Notes under the pieces: generated by a model
Databases searched by the model: none
Seen by the model: the letters and a program-made list of their open reading frames with translations, nothing else
Told to the model about the DNA's origin: nothing
Part shown: positions 26,705-34,944 of the stretch, piece by piece
How the letters are laid out: each line of letters begins with the position of its first letter
How positions within the stretch are numbered: the stretch's first letter is position 1
Translations under genes and position numbers: made by a program
NCBI GenBank assembly: GCA_937884485.1
Contig: CALGCG010000139.1
Span: 1-58,729 of the forward strand
Direction: 5' to 3'
DNA length: 58,729 nucleotides
DNA from: an uncultured Bacteroidales bacterium
Lineage (GTDB): Bacteria; Bacteroidota; Bacteroidia; Bacteroidales; P3

Positions 26705-27175
26705 TCAAAATTCGAACGAGAAAGGCAGCAGACTCGCCACACTCGGGAACACCCTCACGCGGTCTCCAGACAGGTAGCACAGCACCCGCATCGGATGCCC
26801 CTGACGCTGCTCATACTCCATCAGCACCTGTCGGCAGGCGCCGCAAGGCGACGCCTCGCAGAGCCGGCCATCCTGGTTTTTCCCCACAATGGCCAGAGCC
26901 TCATAGCTTTGCACATCCCTCCGCTGCGCCGAGGCCGCGAAGACAGCCGTGCGCTCGGCGCACAGCCCCGACGGATAGGCACCGTTCTCCTGGTTGTTGC
27001 CGCACACCACCGTGCCGTCGGCCAACCGAAGCGCCGCGCCGACGTGGAAATGCGAGTAGGGGGCATAGGCTCCGTCGGCAGCCTCAACGGCCATTTGCAC
27101 CAATTCGCGGTCGCCAGCGTCCGGCATCGCCGCCAAATCAAACTCCTGATACTTGATAACCAATTCCTTGTCCAT
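26705..27175 (-). CDS. cdd: Cytidine deaminase
   Basis: A 156-residue homotetrameric-type cytidine deaminase that converts cytidine and deoxycytidine to uridine and deoxyuridine. The zinc and catalytic motifs are CAERTAVFAA (Cys-Ala-Glu) and PCGACRQ, with AYAPYSHFHVGAALRLADG upstream, all as expected. The ATG at 27175 gives MDKELVIKYQ and lies 25 bases after the promoter -7 element; a longer open frame upstream is not homologous. It is monocistronic: its own promoter precedes it and the next minus-strand gene has its own. Confidence 0.92.
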   Translation of the reverse strand: MDKELVIKYQEFDLAAMPDAGDRELVQMAVEAADGAYAPYSHFHVGAALRLADGTVVCGNNQENGAYPSGLCAERTAVFAASAQRRDVQSYEALAIVGKNQDGRLCEASPCGACRQVLMEYEQRQGHPMRVLCYLSGDRVRVFPSVASLLPFSFEF

Positions 27176-27199
27176 ATTTCTCTTTTCTTTTTCCCACTG

Positions 27200-27229
27200 C
27201 AAATATAAACAAATTTTCCAAAACCGCAA
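27200..27229 (-). promoter_or_regulatory. Bacteroidetes-type promoter for cdd
   Basis: Minus strand: TTG at 27229-27227, 19-base spacer, TATATTTG at 27207-27200. Confidence 0.8.
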
Positions 27230-27276
27230 CACCCTTTTCTTCTCCGACCCCATGCGCCCCCAACTCGCCCCCTCTT

Positions 27277-27313
27277 CGCCCCTTCCTATATAAGAAGGGC
27301 CGAACAAGGGGCG
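27277..27313. repeat. 8-bp inverted repeat in the cdd/polymerase divergent gap
   Basis: CGCCCCTT (27277-27284) and AAGGGGCG (27306-27313), with a nested CCTTC/GAAGG pair. It lies between divergent genes; a regulatory role is possible but not shown. The rest of 27230-27446 has no gene. Confidence 0.5.
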
Positions 27314-27446
27314 AATTGGGTACCTGTCCGGTGCCAACTTTCGTGACCTTCGGCCGGAGGACGTCACGGAGGGAAAATCCCCGCGACGGCACACAATATT
27401 TTGCATGGTCCGGCGTTAACCCTTTGTCAGTATTTTTTCATCGCCC

Positions 27447-28943
27447 ATGCCGGCCAACCGCACATACATAGCCATCGACCTCAAGTCGTTCTACGCCTCG
27501 GTGGAGTGCGTCGAGCGGGGTCTCGACCCGCTGACCACCAACCTGGTGGTGGCCGACGCCAGCCGCACGGAGAAGACCATCTGCCTGGCGGTGACGCCGT
27601 CGCTCAAGGCCTTCGGCATCGGCGGCCGCGCACGGCTGTTCGAGGTGGTGCAGCGCGTGCGGCAGGTCAACGCCCAGCGCCGCCGCAACGCCCCGGGCTA
27701 CCAGCTGCAGGGCGAAGCCACCGACAGCCGCGACCTGGCCGCACACCCCGAGAAGGCCCTGGGCTACATCGTGGCGCCGCCGCGCATGGCCCACTACATC
27801 GACTACAGCGCACGTATCTACAGCATCTACCTGAAATACATAGCCCCCGAGGACATCCATGTCTACTCGGTCGACGAGGTGTTCATGGACGTCACCAACT
27901 ATCTGGGAACCTACAAGACGACGCCCCACGAGCTGGCGCGCCGCATGATTGCCCATGTGCTGCGCGAGACCGGCATCACGGCCACCGCCGGCATCGGCAC
28001 CAACCTCTACCTCTGCAAGGTGGCCATGGACATCGTGGCCAAGCATATCCCCGCCGACAAGGACGGGGTGCGCATCGCCGAGCTGAACGAGATGAGCTAC
28101 CGCCGGCAGCTGTGGAACCACCAGCCGCTGACCGACTTCTGGCGTGTGGGGCGCGGCATCGCGCGCAAGCTCGAAGCCTGCGGCATGCAGACCATGGGCG
28201 ACGTGGCCAGACAATCTATTGTTAACGAAGGACTTCTGTACAAACTCTTCGGCGTCAACGCCGAGCTGCTCATCGACCACGCCTGGGGCTGGGAGCCCTG
28301 CACCATGAAGGCCATCAAGAGCTACCGCCCGCGCAGCAACTCCTTCAGTTCCGGCCAGGTGCTTTCCGAACCCTACACCTTCAAGAAGGCGCGCGTGGTG
28401 ATGAGCGAGATGGTGGACGCCATGGCCCTCAAGCTGGTGAGCCTGCGCATGGTGACCAGTCAGGTGGGCATCTATGTCAACTACGACGCAGAGAGCTTGA
28501 AACAAGGCACTTACACCGGCGAGGTGGTGGGCGACTACTATGGCCGCTATGTGCCCAAACCGGCCCATGCCGGCGCCAACCTCCCCTGCCCCACCTCCTC
28601 GGCACGCATCCTGACGGAAACCGTCATGCAGATGTTCGACCAGAGCGTCGACCCCACGCTGCTCGTCCGACGCCTCACCATCACTGTCAACCAGGTGGTT
28701 GACGAAAACGACAGCAGTGCCACACACCCCGCCACACAGCTCGACATGTTCACCGACTACGAGCAGCTGGAACGCGAGCAGAAGGCCGTCAAGACAGCCC
28801 TCGACAAGGAGCGCCGCATGCAGGAGGCCGTGCTCAACATCAAACGCAAGTTCAACAAGAACGCCATCTTCAAGGGCATGGACCTCAAGGAGGGCGCCAC
28901 AGCCCTCGAGCGCAACCGCCAGATAGGTGGGCACAAGGCGTAG
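27447..28943 (+). CDS. Y-family DNA polymerase (UvrX/ImuB-like)
   Basis: A 498-residue Y-family translesion polymerase. The catalytic carboxylates are in AIDLKSFYASVE (Asp11) and YSVDEVFMDVT (Asp143-Glu144). Palm, thumb and little-finger regions follow (TAGIGTNLYLCKVAMDIVAKH; FWRVGRGIARKLEACGM). Near residue 437 the sequence TQLDMFTD matches the QLxLF beta-clamp-binding motif. It probably performs damage bypass. The next gene is a YolD-like protein, the usual partner of UvrX-type polymerases, which supports UvrX over DinB. An insertion of about 35 residues after residue 70 (RRRNAPGYQLQGEATDSRD) is a feature of this subgroup. No LexA-type operator is obvious. Confidence 0.88.
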   Translation: MPANRTYIAIDLKSFYASVECVERGLDPLTTNLVVADASRTEKTICLAVTPSLKAFGIGGRARLFEVVQRVRQVNAQRRRNAPGYQLQGEATDSRDLAAHPEKALGYIVAPPRMAHYIDYSARIYSIYLKYIAPEDIHVYSVDEVFMDVTNYLGTYKTTPHELARRMIAHVLRETGITATAGIGTNLYLCKVAMDIVAKHIPADKDGVRIAELNEMSYRRQLWNHQPLTDFWRVGRGIARKLEACGMQTMGDVARQSIVNEGLLYKLFGVNAELLIDHAWGWEPCTMKAIKSYRPRSNSFSSGQVLSEPYTFKKARVVMSEMVDAMALKLVSLRMVTSQVGIYVNYDAESLKQGTYTGEVVGDYYGRYVPKPAHAGANLPCPTSSARILTETVMQMFDQSVDPTLLVRRLTITVNQVVDENDSSATHPATQLDMFTDYEQLEREQKAVKTALDKERRMQEAVLNIKRKFNKNAIFKGMDLKEGATALERNRQIGGHKA

Positions 28944-28973
28944 TTAGGAGTTATGAATTAAGAGTTTAGAGCT

Positions 28974-29186
28974 ATGGAATACGACGATATCATCAACCTG
29001 CCGCACCATGTGTCAACCCACTTTCCGCGCATGAGCCTGGAGAACCGCGCCGCTCAGTTTGCACCCTTCGCCGCACTGACGGGCCTCGAGGCCGCCATAC
29101 AGCGCGCAGCCAACCATCCCGAAGAGCAGGTCTACTTCGACGACGATATGATACAAAGCCTTTACAACGAACCACTTGACGAATAG
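28974..29186 (+). CDS. YolD-like protein
   Basis: A 70-residue protein matching the YolD-like family: YDDIINLPHHVSTHFPRMS then NRAAQFAPFAALTGLEAAI. YolD-like proteins accompany Y-family polymerases and are thought to be UmuD-like accessory factors. It starts 30 bases after the polymerase and shares its transcript. It is short but complete. Confidence 0.88.
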   Translation: MEYDDIINLPHHVSTHFPRMSLENRAAQFAPFAALTGLEAAIQRAANHPEEQVYFDDDMIQSLYNEPLDE

Positions 29187-29192
29187 CAGACA

Positions 29193-30164
29193 ATGAACCT
29201 GGACAATATTACCTCCCCCGTCATAGGCCTCTCACCCATGGACGACATCACCGACCTCCCCTTCCGCCAGCTGTGCAAGGAGATGGGGGCCAACCTGTTG
29301 ATTACGGAGTTCATAGCCTCCGAAGCCCTCAACCGCGACGCCGAGAAGAGCATGCGCAAGATGCGCTTCACTCCGGAGCAGCGGCCCATTGGCATTCAGG
29401 TCTTTGGCGCCAACGAGGAGGAGCTGCTGCAGTGCCTCGAGGTGGTGGAGCAGGCCGAGCCTGATTTCATCGACATCAACTGGGGCTGCCCCGTGCGCAA
29501 GGTGGCCGGCAAGGGTGCCGGTTCCGGCATCCTGCAGGACATACCTAAAATGCTTAGAATCACCGCTGCTATGGTGCAGCGGGCGCACCTGCCGGTGACC
29601 GTCAAAACCCGCTTGGCATACAATGCTGATTCCATGCCCGTTACCGATTTTGCCGAAGCACTCCAGGACACGGGCATTGCGGCCCTCAGCATCCATGGAC
29701 GCACTAAGGCTCAGATGTATAGCGGCGTTGCCGACTGGACCATGATTGGGGAGGTGAAGCGTAACCCCCGCATCCACATCCCGATCTACGGCAACGGCGA
29801 CATCACATCGGCCGCGCAAGCCGTTGATAACATGACTCGTTACGGTGTCGACGGGGTCCTCATCGGACGTGGTGCCATCGGCAATCCCTGGATTTTCGAG
29901 CAGTGCCAGCGTGCCCTACAGGGACTGCCCGAGAGGGAGATCACCGTGGCCGAGCGCGTGGCCGTCTGCCGTCGCCATCTGCAGGCAGCCATCGACTTCA
30001 AAGGGGAACGCACGGCCATCTTCGAAATGCGCAAGCACTATGGCAGCTACTTCCGTGGACTCTTCAATTTCAAGCCGTTCCGCCTCGCCCTTGTCGCCAC
30101 GCCCACGGCCGAGGCCACCTTCGGAGTCCTCGACCGCATTGCCGAACACTATGCCACACAATAA
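29193..30164 (+). CDS. dusB: tRNA-dihydrouridine synthase
   Basis: A 323-residue FMN-dependent Dus enzyme that reduces uridines in the tRNA D-loop. Motifs: SPMDDITDLPFRQLCKEMGANLLITEF at the start, DINWGCPVRKVAGKGAGSGIL with the catalytic Cys, VKTRLAYN, SIHGRTKAQMYSGVADW, YGNGDITSAAQAV and GVDGVLIGRGAIGNPWIF. The closest type is DusB. The C-terminal helical domain includes HYGSYFRGLFNFKPFR. It starts six bases after the YolD-like stop and is followed by smpB. Confidence 0.93.
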   Translation: MNLDNITSPVIGLSPMDDITDLPFRQLCKEMGANLLITEFIASEALNRDAEKSMRKMRFTPEQRPIGIQVFGANEEELLQCLEVVEQAEPDFIDINWGCPVRKVAGKGAGSGILQDIPKMLRITAAMVQRAHLPVTVKTRLAYNADSMPVTDFAEALQDTGIAALSIHGRTKAQMYSGVADWTMIGEVKRNPRIHIPIYGNGDITSAAQAVDNMTRYGVDGVLIGRGAIGNPWIFEQCQRALQGLPEREITVAERVAVCRRHLQAAIDFKGERTAIFEMRKHYGSYFRGLFNFKPFRLALVATPTAEATFGVLDRIAEHYATQ

Positions 30165-30194
30165 ATATTGCGTTTTGTCGTTACTGGACAAGTT

Positions 30195-30647
30195 ATGGAA
30201 GAAAAGAACATCATAGAAATCAAGAATAAACGCGCCGCCTACGAGTACTTCCTCATGGACGAGTACACGGCGGGTATCGTGCTGATGGGCAGCGAGATAA
30301 AAAGCATCCGCGAAGGCAAGGCCAACCTGACCGACGCCTGGTGCACCTTCGTGGGCAACGAGCTGTTTGTGCGTGACATGCACATCTCCGAGTACAAATT
30401 CGGCTCCTACTGGGGCCATCAGGCCAAGCGCGACCGCAAGTTGTTGCTCAACCGTCGCGAGTTGCGCAAGCTGCAGAACAAAATCAAAGAGCGCGGCTAC
30501 ACCATCGTGCCGGAGCTGCTTTTCGTCAACCCCCAGGGCTTTGCCAAGCTCACCATCGCCCTCGCCAAGGGTAAACACCACTACGACAAGCGCGAAACCA
30601 TCAAGGCCAAAGACTCGCGTCGCGACATGGAGAGGGAGTTGGCATAG
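30195..30647 (+). CDS. smpB: SsrA-binding protein
   Basis: A 150-residue SmpB, which binds tmRNA and carries it to stalled ribosomes. Start IIEIKNKRAAYEYFLMDEYTAGIVLMGSEIKSIREGKANL is diagnostic, with YWGHQAKRDRKLLLNRREL and the basic tail DKRETIKAKDSRRDMERE. The ATG at 30195 fits the family; a TTG at 30168 would add nine residues. It lies 30 bases after dusB. No tmRNA gene is visible in the window. Confidence 0.95.
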   Translation: MEEKNIIEIKNKRAAYEYFLMDEYTAGIVLMGSEIKSIREGKANLTDAWCTFVGNELFVRDMHISEYKFGSYWGHQAKRDRKLLLNRRELRKLQNKIKERGYTIVPELLFVNPQGFAKLTIALAKGKHHYDKRETIKAKDSRRDMERELA

Positions 30648-30687
30648 CGGAGTAGTTAAGTAGACAGTAGTTAAGTAGTTAAGAGAG
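30648..30687. repeat. TAGTTAAG direct repeats before aspartokinase
   Basis: Three TAGTTAAG copies within 40 bases, between smpB and the aspartokinase ATG. A low-complexity spacer of the same style precedes the YolD-like gene (28944-28973). No function is evident. Confidence 0.6.
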
Positions 30688-32013
30688 ATGAAGGTTTTTA
30701 AGTTTGGAGGAGCATCGGTCAATAGCGCCGACGCCGTGCGCAACATGGCGCATATCGTGCAAACACACTTGGAATCAGAACCTTTGGTGGTTGTGGTCTC
30801 CGCCATGGGCAAGACCACCAACCTGCTGGAGAAACTCGTGCCCGGAAGTCCGGAGTGCGAAACGCAAGGTCAGACCCTGCGCAAGCAGTTGGAGGACTAC
30901 CACCTTGGCATTGCCAATGGACTGATTCCAAACGACAAAGAGCTCGTTGGCAAGATTCAGTCCCTGCTGCACGAACTGGACGAGACCATCGCGACTCTGC
31001 AGCCCCTGTCGGAACATTACAACTACAACTACGACCAGGTGGTTTCTTTCGGCGAACTCATCTCCACCACCATCATCGCGCACTACCTTAACCACCATGG
31101 AATCAACACCCAATGGGCCGATGCGCGCAAGCTTGTTGTCACCGACAACCACTTCCGCGAAGGGCGTGTGGACTGGACGGAGACGGCCGAGAGGTGGAGG
31201 GCGATGAGCGAGCAATGGAACACGGAAGGCAGTGCTCCGCAGGTGTTGCTGACGCAGGGCTTCATCGCCGGCGCCAAAGAGGAGGAGGACAACCTGCAGT
31301 TCTCCATCTTCAACCTCCAGTTCTCCACCACGACCCTGGGCCGCGAGGGCTCCGACTACAGCGCCGCCATCCTGGCCTACTGCCTTGGGGCCGAGAGCGT
31401 TACCATCTGGAAGGATGTGCCGGGATTCCTCAACGCCGACCCCAAATTCTTCCCGGACACGGTCAAAATCAACGAGATACCCTACGACGAAGCCATCGAG
31501 CTGGCCTACTATGGCGCTTCGGTCATCCACCCCAAGACCGTCAAGCCCCTCCAGAACATGGGCATCCCGCTCTACATCCGCTCCTTTATCCATCCCGAGG
31601 CCAAGGGCTCCGTTATCGGCAACTATCATACTATCAGCCCCGAAACGCCGCTGTACATCTTCCGTAACAACCAGATCCTGCTCTCCGTCTACCCCCGCGA
31701 CTACTCCTTCATTGCCGAGGACAACCTGCAGGTCATCTTCGGCATTCTCAGCAAGATAGGTGTGCGCGTGAACCTGATGCAGAACTCCGCCTTGAGTTTC
31801 TCCATCTGCGTGGACAACAACCCACAACTTATCGGAAGGCTGATTGAGGAGTTAAAGAGCATGTTCCGTGTGCGTTACAACGAGAACCTGCAGCTTGTCA
31901 CCATCCGTTACTACACGCAGCAGGTCATCGACCGCATCGTTGCCGGCCGCCCCATCCTTCTGGAGCAGCGCAGCCGCCTCACCGAGCAGATTGTTGTCCC
32001 GCTGGACAAATAA
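30688..32013 (+). CDS. lysC: Aspartate kinase with an in-frame repeat insertion
   Basis: A 441-residue mono-functional aspartokinase that phosphorylates aspartate for lysine, threonine, methionine and diaminopimelate synthesis. Motifs: KFGGASVNSADAVRNM at residue 4, SFGELISTTIIAHYLN, TLGREGSDYSAAIL, WKDVPGFLNADPKFFPD, AYYGASVIHPKTVKPLQ, then two ACT domains (SFIAEDNLQVIFGILSKIGVRVNLMQNSA). An insertion reads NLQFSIFNLQFS at about residues 203-214, directly before the TTTLGREGSDY loop where the family is normally contiguous. The inserted DNA is a GC-adjusted version of the 7-bp TTTTCAA repeat seen elsewhere in the window. Confidence 0.93.
   Translation: MKVFKFGGASVNSADAVRNMAHIVQTHLESEPLVVVVSAMGKTTNLLEKLVPGSPECETQGQTLRKQLEDYHLGIANGLIPNDKELVGKIQSLLHELDETIATLQPLSEHYNYNYDQVVSFGELISTTIIAHYLNHHGINTQWADARKLVVTDNHFREGRVDWTETAERWRAMSEQWNTEGSAPQVLLTQGFIAGAKEEEDNLQFSIFNLQFSTTTLGREGSDYSAAILAYCLGAESVTIWKDVPGFLNADPKFFPDTVKINEIPYDEAIELAYYGASVIHPKTVKPLQNMGIPLYIRSFIHPEAKGSVIGNYHTISPETPLYIFRNNQILLSVYPRDYSFIAEDNLQVIFGILSKIGVRVNLMQNSALSFSICVDNNPQLIGRLIEELKSMFRVRYNENLQLVTIRYYTQQVIDRIVAGRPILLEQRSRLTEQIVVPLDK
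31291..31332. repeat. Repeat-derived in-frame insertion in aspartokinase
   Basis: Encodes NLQFSIFNLQFS between FIAGAKEEED and TTTLGREG. The same peptide type (FNFQFSIFN) is in aroB, and the DNA retains a TTCTCC/TTCAACC 7-bp rhythm that has drifted to GC-rich codons, so the insertion is probably old. Confidence 0.7.
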
Positions 32014-32022
32014 ACATATCCC

Positions 32023-33051
32023 ATGATGGAAACACACTCCAACAACCTGAAAGTATGCTGTTTGACCGACGGCAAGGGGTTCGACGTCGAGCTTACCAAC
32101 ATCGGTGCCCGCATCATGCGCCTGAGGGTGGACGGCGTGGATGTCGTCCAGGGGTTCGAACGCCCCGAGGACTACCTGCCCGAAGCCCACCTGTCCGACT
32201 TCGGCGCCGTTGTGGGGCGCTATGCCAACCGCATCTGTGGCGGGCGCGTCGTCATCGACGGCGAGGTCGTCCAGCTGCCGCAAAACAACGGCCCCAACTG
32301 CCTGCACGGCGGCCCCCGCGGATGGCAGTATTCTGTATACCAGATTGTTGACGCGGACGACCGTCATGTCGAGATGGCTCTTCGCAGTCCCGACGGCGAC
32401 AACGGCTTCCCCGGCAATGTCGATGTCCGTGTGCGCTACACCCTCGCCGACGACCGCGCCCTGCGCATCGACTACCGTGCCGTCAGCGACAAGCCCACGG
32501 TGATCAACATGACCAACCACAGCTATTTCAACCTCGACGGCACCACTGGCTGCACCGTCTGCCCTTCGGCCGAAGGACACACCCTGCGTATCGACGCCAA
32601 CCGCTATATGCCTGTGGATGAGACCATGATACCGCTCCGCGATGCCGCCAGCGTCGACGGCAGTCCCTTCGATTTTCGCGAGGCCAAACCCATCGGGCGC
32701 GACATCGAGTGCGGCCATCCCCAGCTGGTCGTTGGCAGCGGCTACGACCAAAACTTCATCCTCAACCACCCGGGCCTCGATGTCCCCTCCGCCGTCCTGC
32801 AGGGGCAGCGCAGCGGCATCGTCATGGAACTCTACACCACGGCCCCAGGCCTGCAGCTCTACACGGGCAACTTCCTCGACGGCGTTGCCGGTCGCGGCGG
32901 CACCCAGTACCCTCGTCGCAGCGCCGTATGCCTTGAGGCACAGCAGTATCCCGACTCGCCCAACCGCAGCTGGCCGGAGTCGACAGGCCGTCTGAATCCC
33001 GGCGAGGTGTTCGAGAGTACAACCATCTTTAAATTCAAGAAATCCAGATAA
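32023..33051 (+). CDS. galM: Aldose 1-epimerase
   Basis: A 342-residue galactose mutarotase that interconverts alpha and beta hexose anomers. Motifs: GFDVELTNIGARIMRL, GAVVGRYANRICGG, NNGPNCLHGG, the catalytic His region INMTNHSYFNLDG, and the catalytic Glu region near the end (SAVCLEAQQYPDSPNRSWPES). No signal peptide, so it acts in the cytoplasm. It ends two bases before galK, making a galMK unit with the preceding aspartokinase nine bases upstream. Confidence 0.93.
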   Translation: MMETHSNNLKVCCLTDGKGFDVELTNIGARIMRLRVDGVDVVQGFERPEDYLPEAHLSDFGAVVGRYANRICGGRVVIDGEVVQLPQNNGPNCLHGGPRGWQYSVYQIVDADDRHVEMALRSPDGDNGFPGNVDVRVRYTLADDRALRIDYRAVSDKPTVINMTNHSYFNLDGTTGCTVCPSAEGHTLRIDANRYMPVDETMIPLRDAASVDGSPFDFREAKPIGRDIECGHPQLVVGSGYDQNFILNHPGLDVPSAVLQGQRSGIVMELYTTAPGLQLYTGNFLDGVAGRGGTQYPRRSAVCLEAQQYPDSPNRSWPESTGRLNPGEVFESTTIFKFKKSR

Positions 33052-33053
33052 AT

Positions 33054-34190
33054 ATGATAGACATCGACAATCTGAAAAAAGAATTCGCCTCCCGTTTCGG
33101 TGGCGAAGGGACGGCCTACGGCGCTCCCGGGCGCATCAACCTCATCGGCGAGCATACCGACTACAACGGCGGCTTCGTCTTCCCCGGTGCTGTGGCACAG
33201 GGCATTACCGCCATCGTCCGCCCCAATGGGACGGGCACCGTCAACGCCTATGCCGTCGACCTGCCGCTGGCTTTCAGCTTCCCCGTCGAGGGCGAGTGGC
33301 AAGGCCCTGTGGCGGCCATGTACCTCTACGGCGTGGTGCGCGAGATGCAGGCGGCGGGTGTGCAGGTGGCTGGCTTCGACGCCGTCTACGGCGGCGATGT
33401 GCCCCTCGGCGCAGGTATGAGCTCGTCGGCGGCACTCGAGAGCTGCTTCGCCTTCGCCCTCAACGACCTCTACCACGGCGGCCTAGACCGCATGACGATG
33501 GCCCGCATCGGGCAGGCCACGGAACACAAATACGTGGGTGTGAAGTGCGGCATCATGGACCAGTTCGCCTCCATGCACGGCCGCAAGGGGAGCCTGGTGA
33601 GGCTCGACTGCCGCAGTGGCGAATATCGTTATTTCCCCTGGAATCCTGACGGTTACAGCCTGTTGCTGGTCAACAGTTGCGTGAAGCACGAGCTGGTGGG
33701 CTCTCCCTACAACGACCGCCGCGCCTCCTGCGAGCGTGTGGCTGCCGCCGCCGGCGTGGAGACGCTGCGCGACTGCTCCTGGGAGCAGCTCGAAGCCCTG
33801 CGCCCCACGCTCTCCGACGAGGACTACCGCCGTGCCCGCTATGTGCTGGGCGAAGCCGACCGCGTGAAGGCCGTCGGCGAGGCCCTGGAGCGCAACGACT
33901 ACGAGACGGTAGGCCGCCAGATGTACCTCACCCACGAGGGGCTGAGCCGCGACTACGAGGTCAGCTGCCCCGAGCTGGACTTCCTCGTCGACGAGGCCCG
34001 CCGCATGGGCGTCGCCGGCGCACGTCTGATGGGCGGAGGCTTCGGCGGATGTACCATCAACCTGATTGCCAACGACAAAGTCTCCCGGTTCTCCCAGGAG
34101 GTTGGCCGCACCTATGCCGACCGCTTCGGCGTGGACTGCAAAATCATCCCCGTAGAAATCGGCGACGGCGCCCGCCGCTTAGCACTATGA
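33054..34190 (+). CDS. galK: Galactokinase
   Basis: A 378-residue GHMP-family kinase that makes galactose 1-phosphate in the Leloir pathway. Motifs: APGRINLIGEHTDYNGGFVFPGAV near residue 22 (galactokinase signature), the ATP-binding PLGAGMSSSAALES near residue 120, GVKCGIMDQFASMHGRKG, and the C-terminal GARLMGGGFGGCTINL. Partner galM is directly upstream; galT and galE are not in the window. Its TGA overlaps the next ATG (34187-34190). Confidence 0.95.
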   Translation: MIDIDNLKKEFASRFGGEGTAYGAPGRINLIGEHTDYNGGFVFPGAVAQGITAIVRPNGTGTVNAYAVDLPLAFSFPVEGEWQGPVAAMYLYGVVREMQAAGVQVAGFDAVYGGDVPLGAGMSSSAALESCFAFALNDLYHGGLDRMTMARIGQATEHKYVGVKCGIMDQFASMHGRKGSLVRLDCRSGEYRYFPWNPDGYSLLLVNSCVKHELVGSPYNDRRASCERVAAAAGVETLRDCSWEQLEALRPTLSDEDYRRARYVLGEADRVKAVGEALERNDYETVGRQMYLTHEGLSRDYEVSCPELDFLVDEARRMGVAGARLMGGGFGGCTINLIANDKVSRFSQEVGRTYADRFGVDCKIIPVEIGDGARRLAL

Positions 34191-34435
34191 CCACCCTCGA
34201 CACCTCCCAGATGTGCTCGCATCTGCAGAAGAAACTGTTCGATGCCGATGGCCTCTACCATGGCCTCTGGACAACCCTGCAGGAGGACCCTGAGCTGACG
34301 GCTGTGGTGCGCTCCCGCCAGCTCCACATCTACCGCAACGGCAAGAAAGTGTTGGTGCTGGCCGGCAAATCTGCCCCGAAGATAATAAGAGAGGACCGCA
34401 TCTGCGAGATGCTGCCCGCAAACATGAACAAATAA
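34187..34435 (+). CDS. Small protein of unknown function in the gal run
   Basis: An 82-residue frame starting in ATGA overlap with the galK stop and ending nine bases before the next ATG. Composition and spacing suggest a real gene, but I recognise no family. It has a mixed helical start (CSHLQKKLFDADGLYHGLW) and a basic middle (YRNGKKVLVLAGKSAPKIIRED). No signal peptide or membrane segment. Confidence 0.5.
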   Translation: MTTLDTSQMCSHLQKKLFDADGLYHGLWTTLQEDPELTAVVRSRQLHIYRNGKKVLVLAGKSAPKIIREDRICEMLPANMNK

Positions 34436-34444
34436 CAACCAACT

Positions 34445-34936
34445 ATGGAACCCCGTTTCAACATCCGGCCCGCGAGGCCCGACGAGGCAGGACTCGTCCT
34501 GGAATTCATCAAACGTCTGGCCGACTACGAGAAATGTGCCGACGAGGTCGTGGCCGACGAAGCCACCATCCGTCATTCGCTGTTCGTGGAGCATTCCGCC
34601 GAAGTGGTCTTCGCCGAGGAGGACGGCGTAGCGATAGGCTTCGCCCTCTTTTTCCACAACTTCTCCACCTTCGTGGGGCGGAAAGGTCTCTACCTCGAAG
34701 ACCTGTTCATCATCCCCGAAAAACGCGGCCGTGGCTACGGCAAAGCCCTGCTGAAATACCTGGCCCGTACGGCCGTGGAGCGCAACTGCGGCCGCATGGA
34801 ATGGATCTGCCTCGACTGGAACCAGCCGGCATTGAACGTATACCGCTCCATCGGCGCCGTACCCATGGACGAGTGGACCGTCCAAAGACTGTCGGAGACC
34901 GCATTGAAACAATTCGCAGACAGCGAGATAAACTGA
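34445..34936 (+). CDS. GNAT acetyltransferase, diamine N-acetyltransferase-like
   Basis: A 163-residue GNAT protein. The acetyl-CoA site is FIIPEKRGRGYGKALLKYLA (R/QxxGxG/A motif), preceded by the beta-strand region GFALFFHNFSTFVGRKGLYLEDL and followed by WICLDWNQPALNVYRSIGA. The FFHNxSTFxGxxGLYLEDL and LDWN stretches resemble spermidine/spermine (SSAT) type acetyltransferases, so a polyamine or diamine substrate is plausible; this is an inference. It is in the plus-strand run after galK. Confidence 0.8.
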   Translation: MEPRFNIRPARPDEAGLVLEFIKRLADYEKCADEVVADEATIRHSLFVEHSAEVVFAEEDGVAIGFALFFHNFSTFVGRKGLYLEDLFIIPEKRGRGYGKALLKYLARTAVERNCGRMEWICLDWNQPALNVYRSIGAVPMDEWTVQRLSETALKQFADSEIN

Positions 34937-34944
34937 CCCTCATC

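Noticed and set aside
27277..27313. Inverted repeat as a plasmid or phage origin
   Set aside because: No replication protein, iterons or AT-rich unwinding region nearby.
26705..27406. 233-residue version of cytidine deaminase
   Set aside because: The N-terminal extension covers the promoter and is not homologous to cytidine deaminases.
32152..32166. GGTTCGAAC resembling a tRNA T-loop
   Set aside because: It is inside the galM coding sequence with no cloverleaf or acceptor stem around it.
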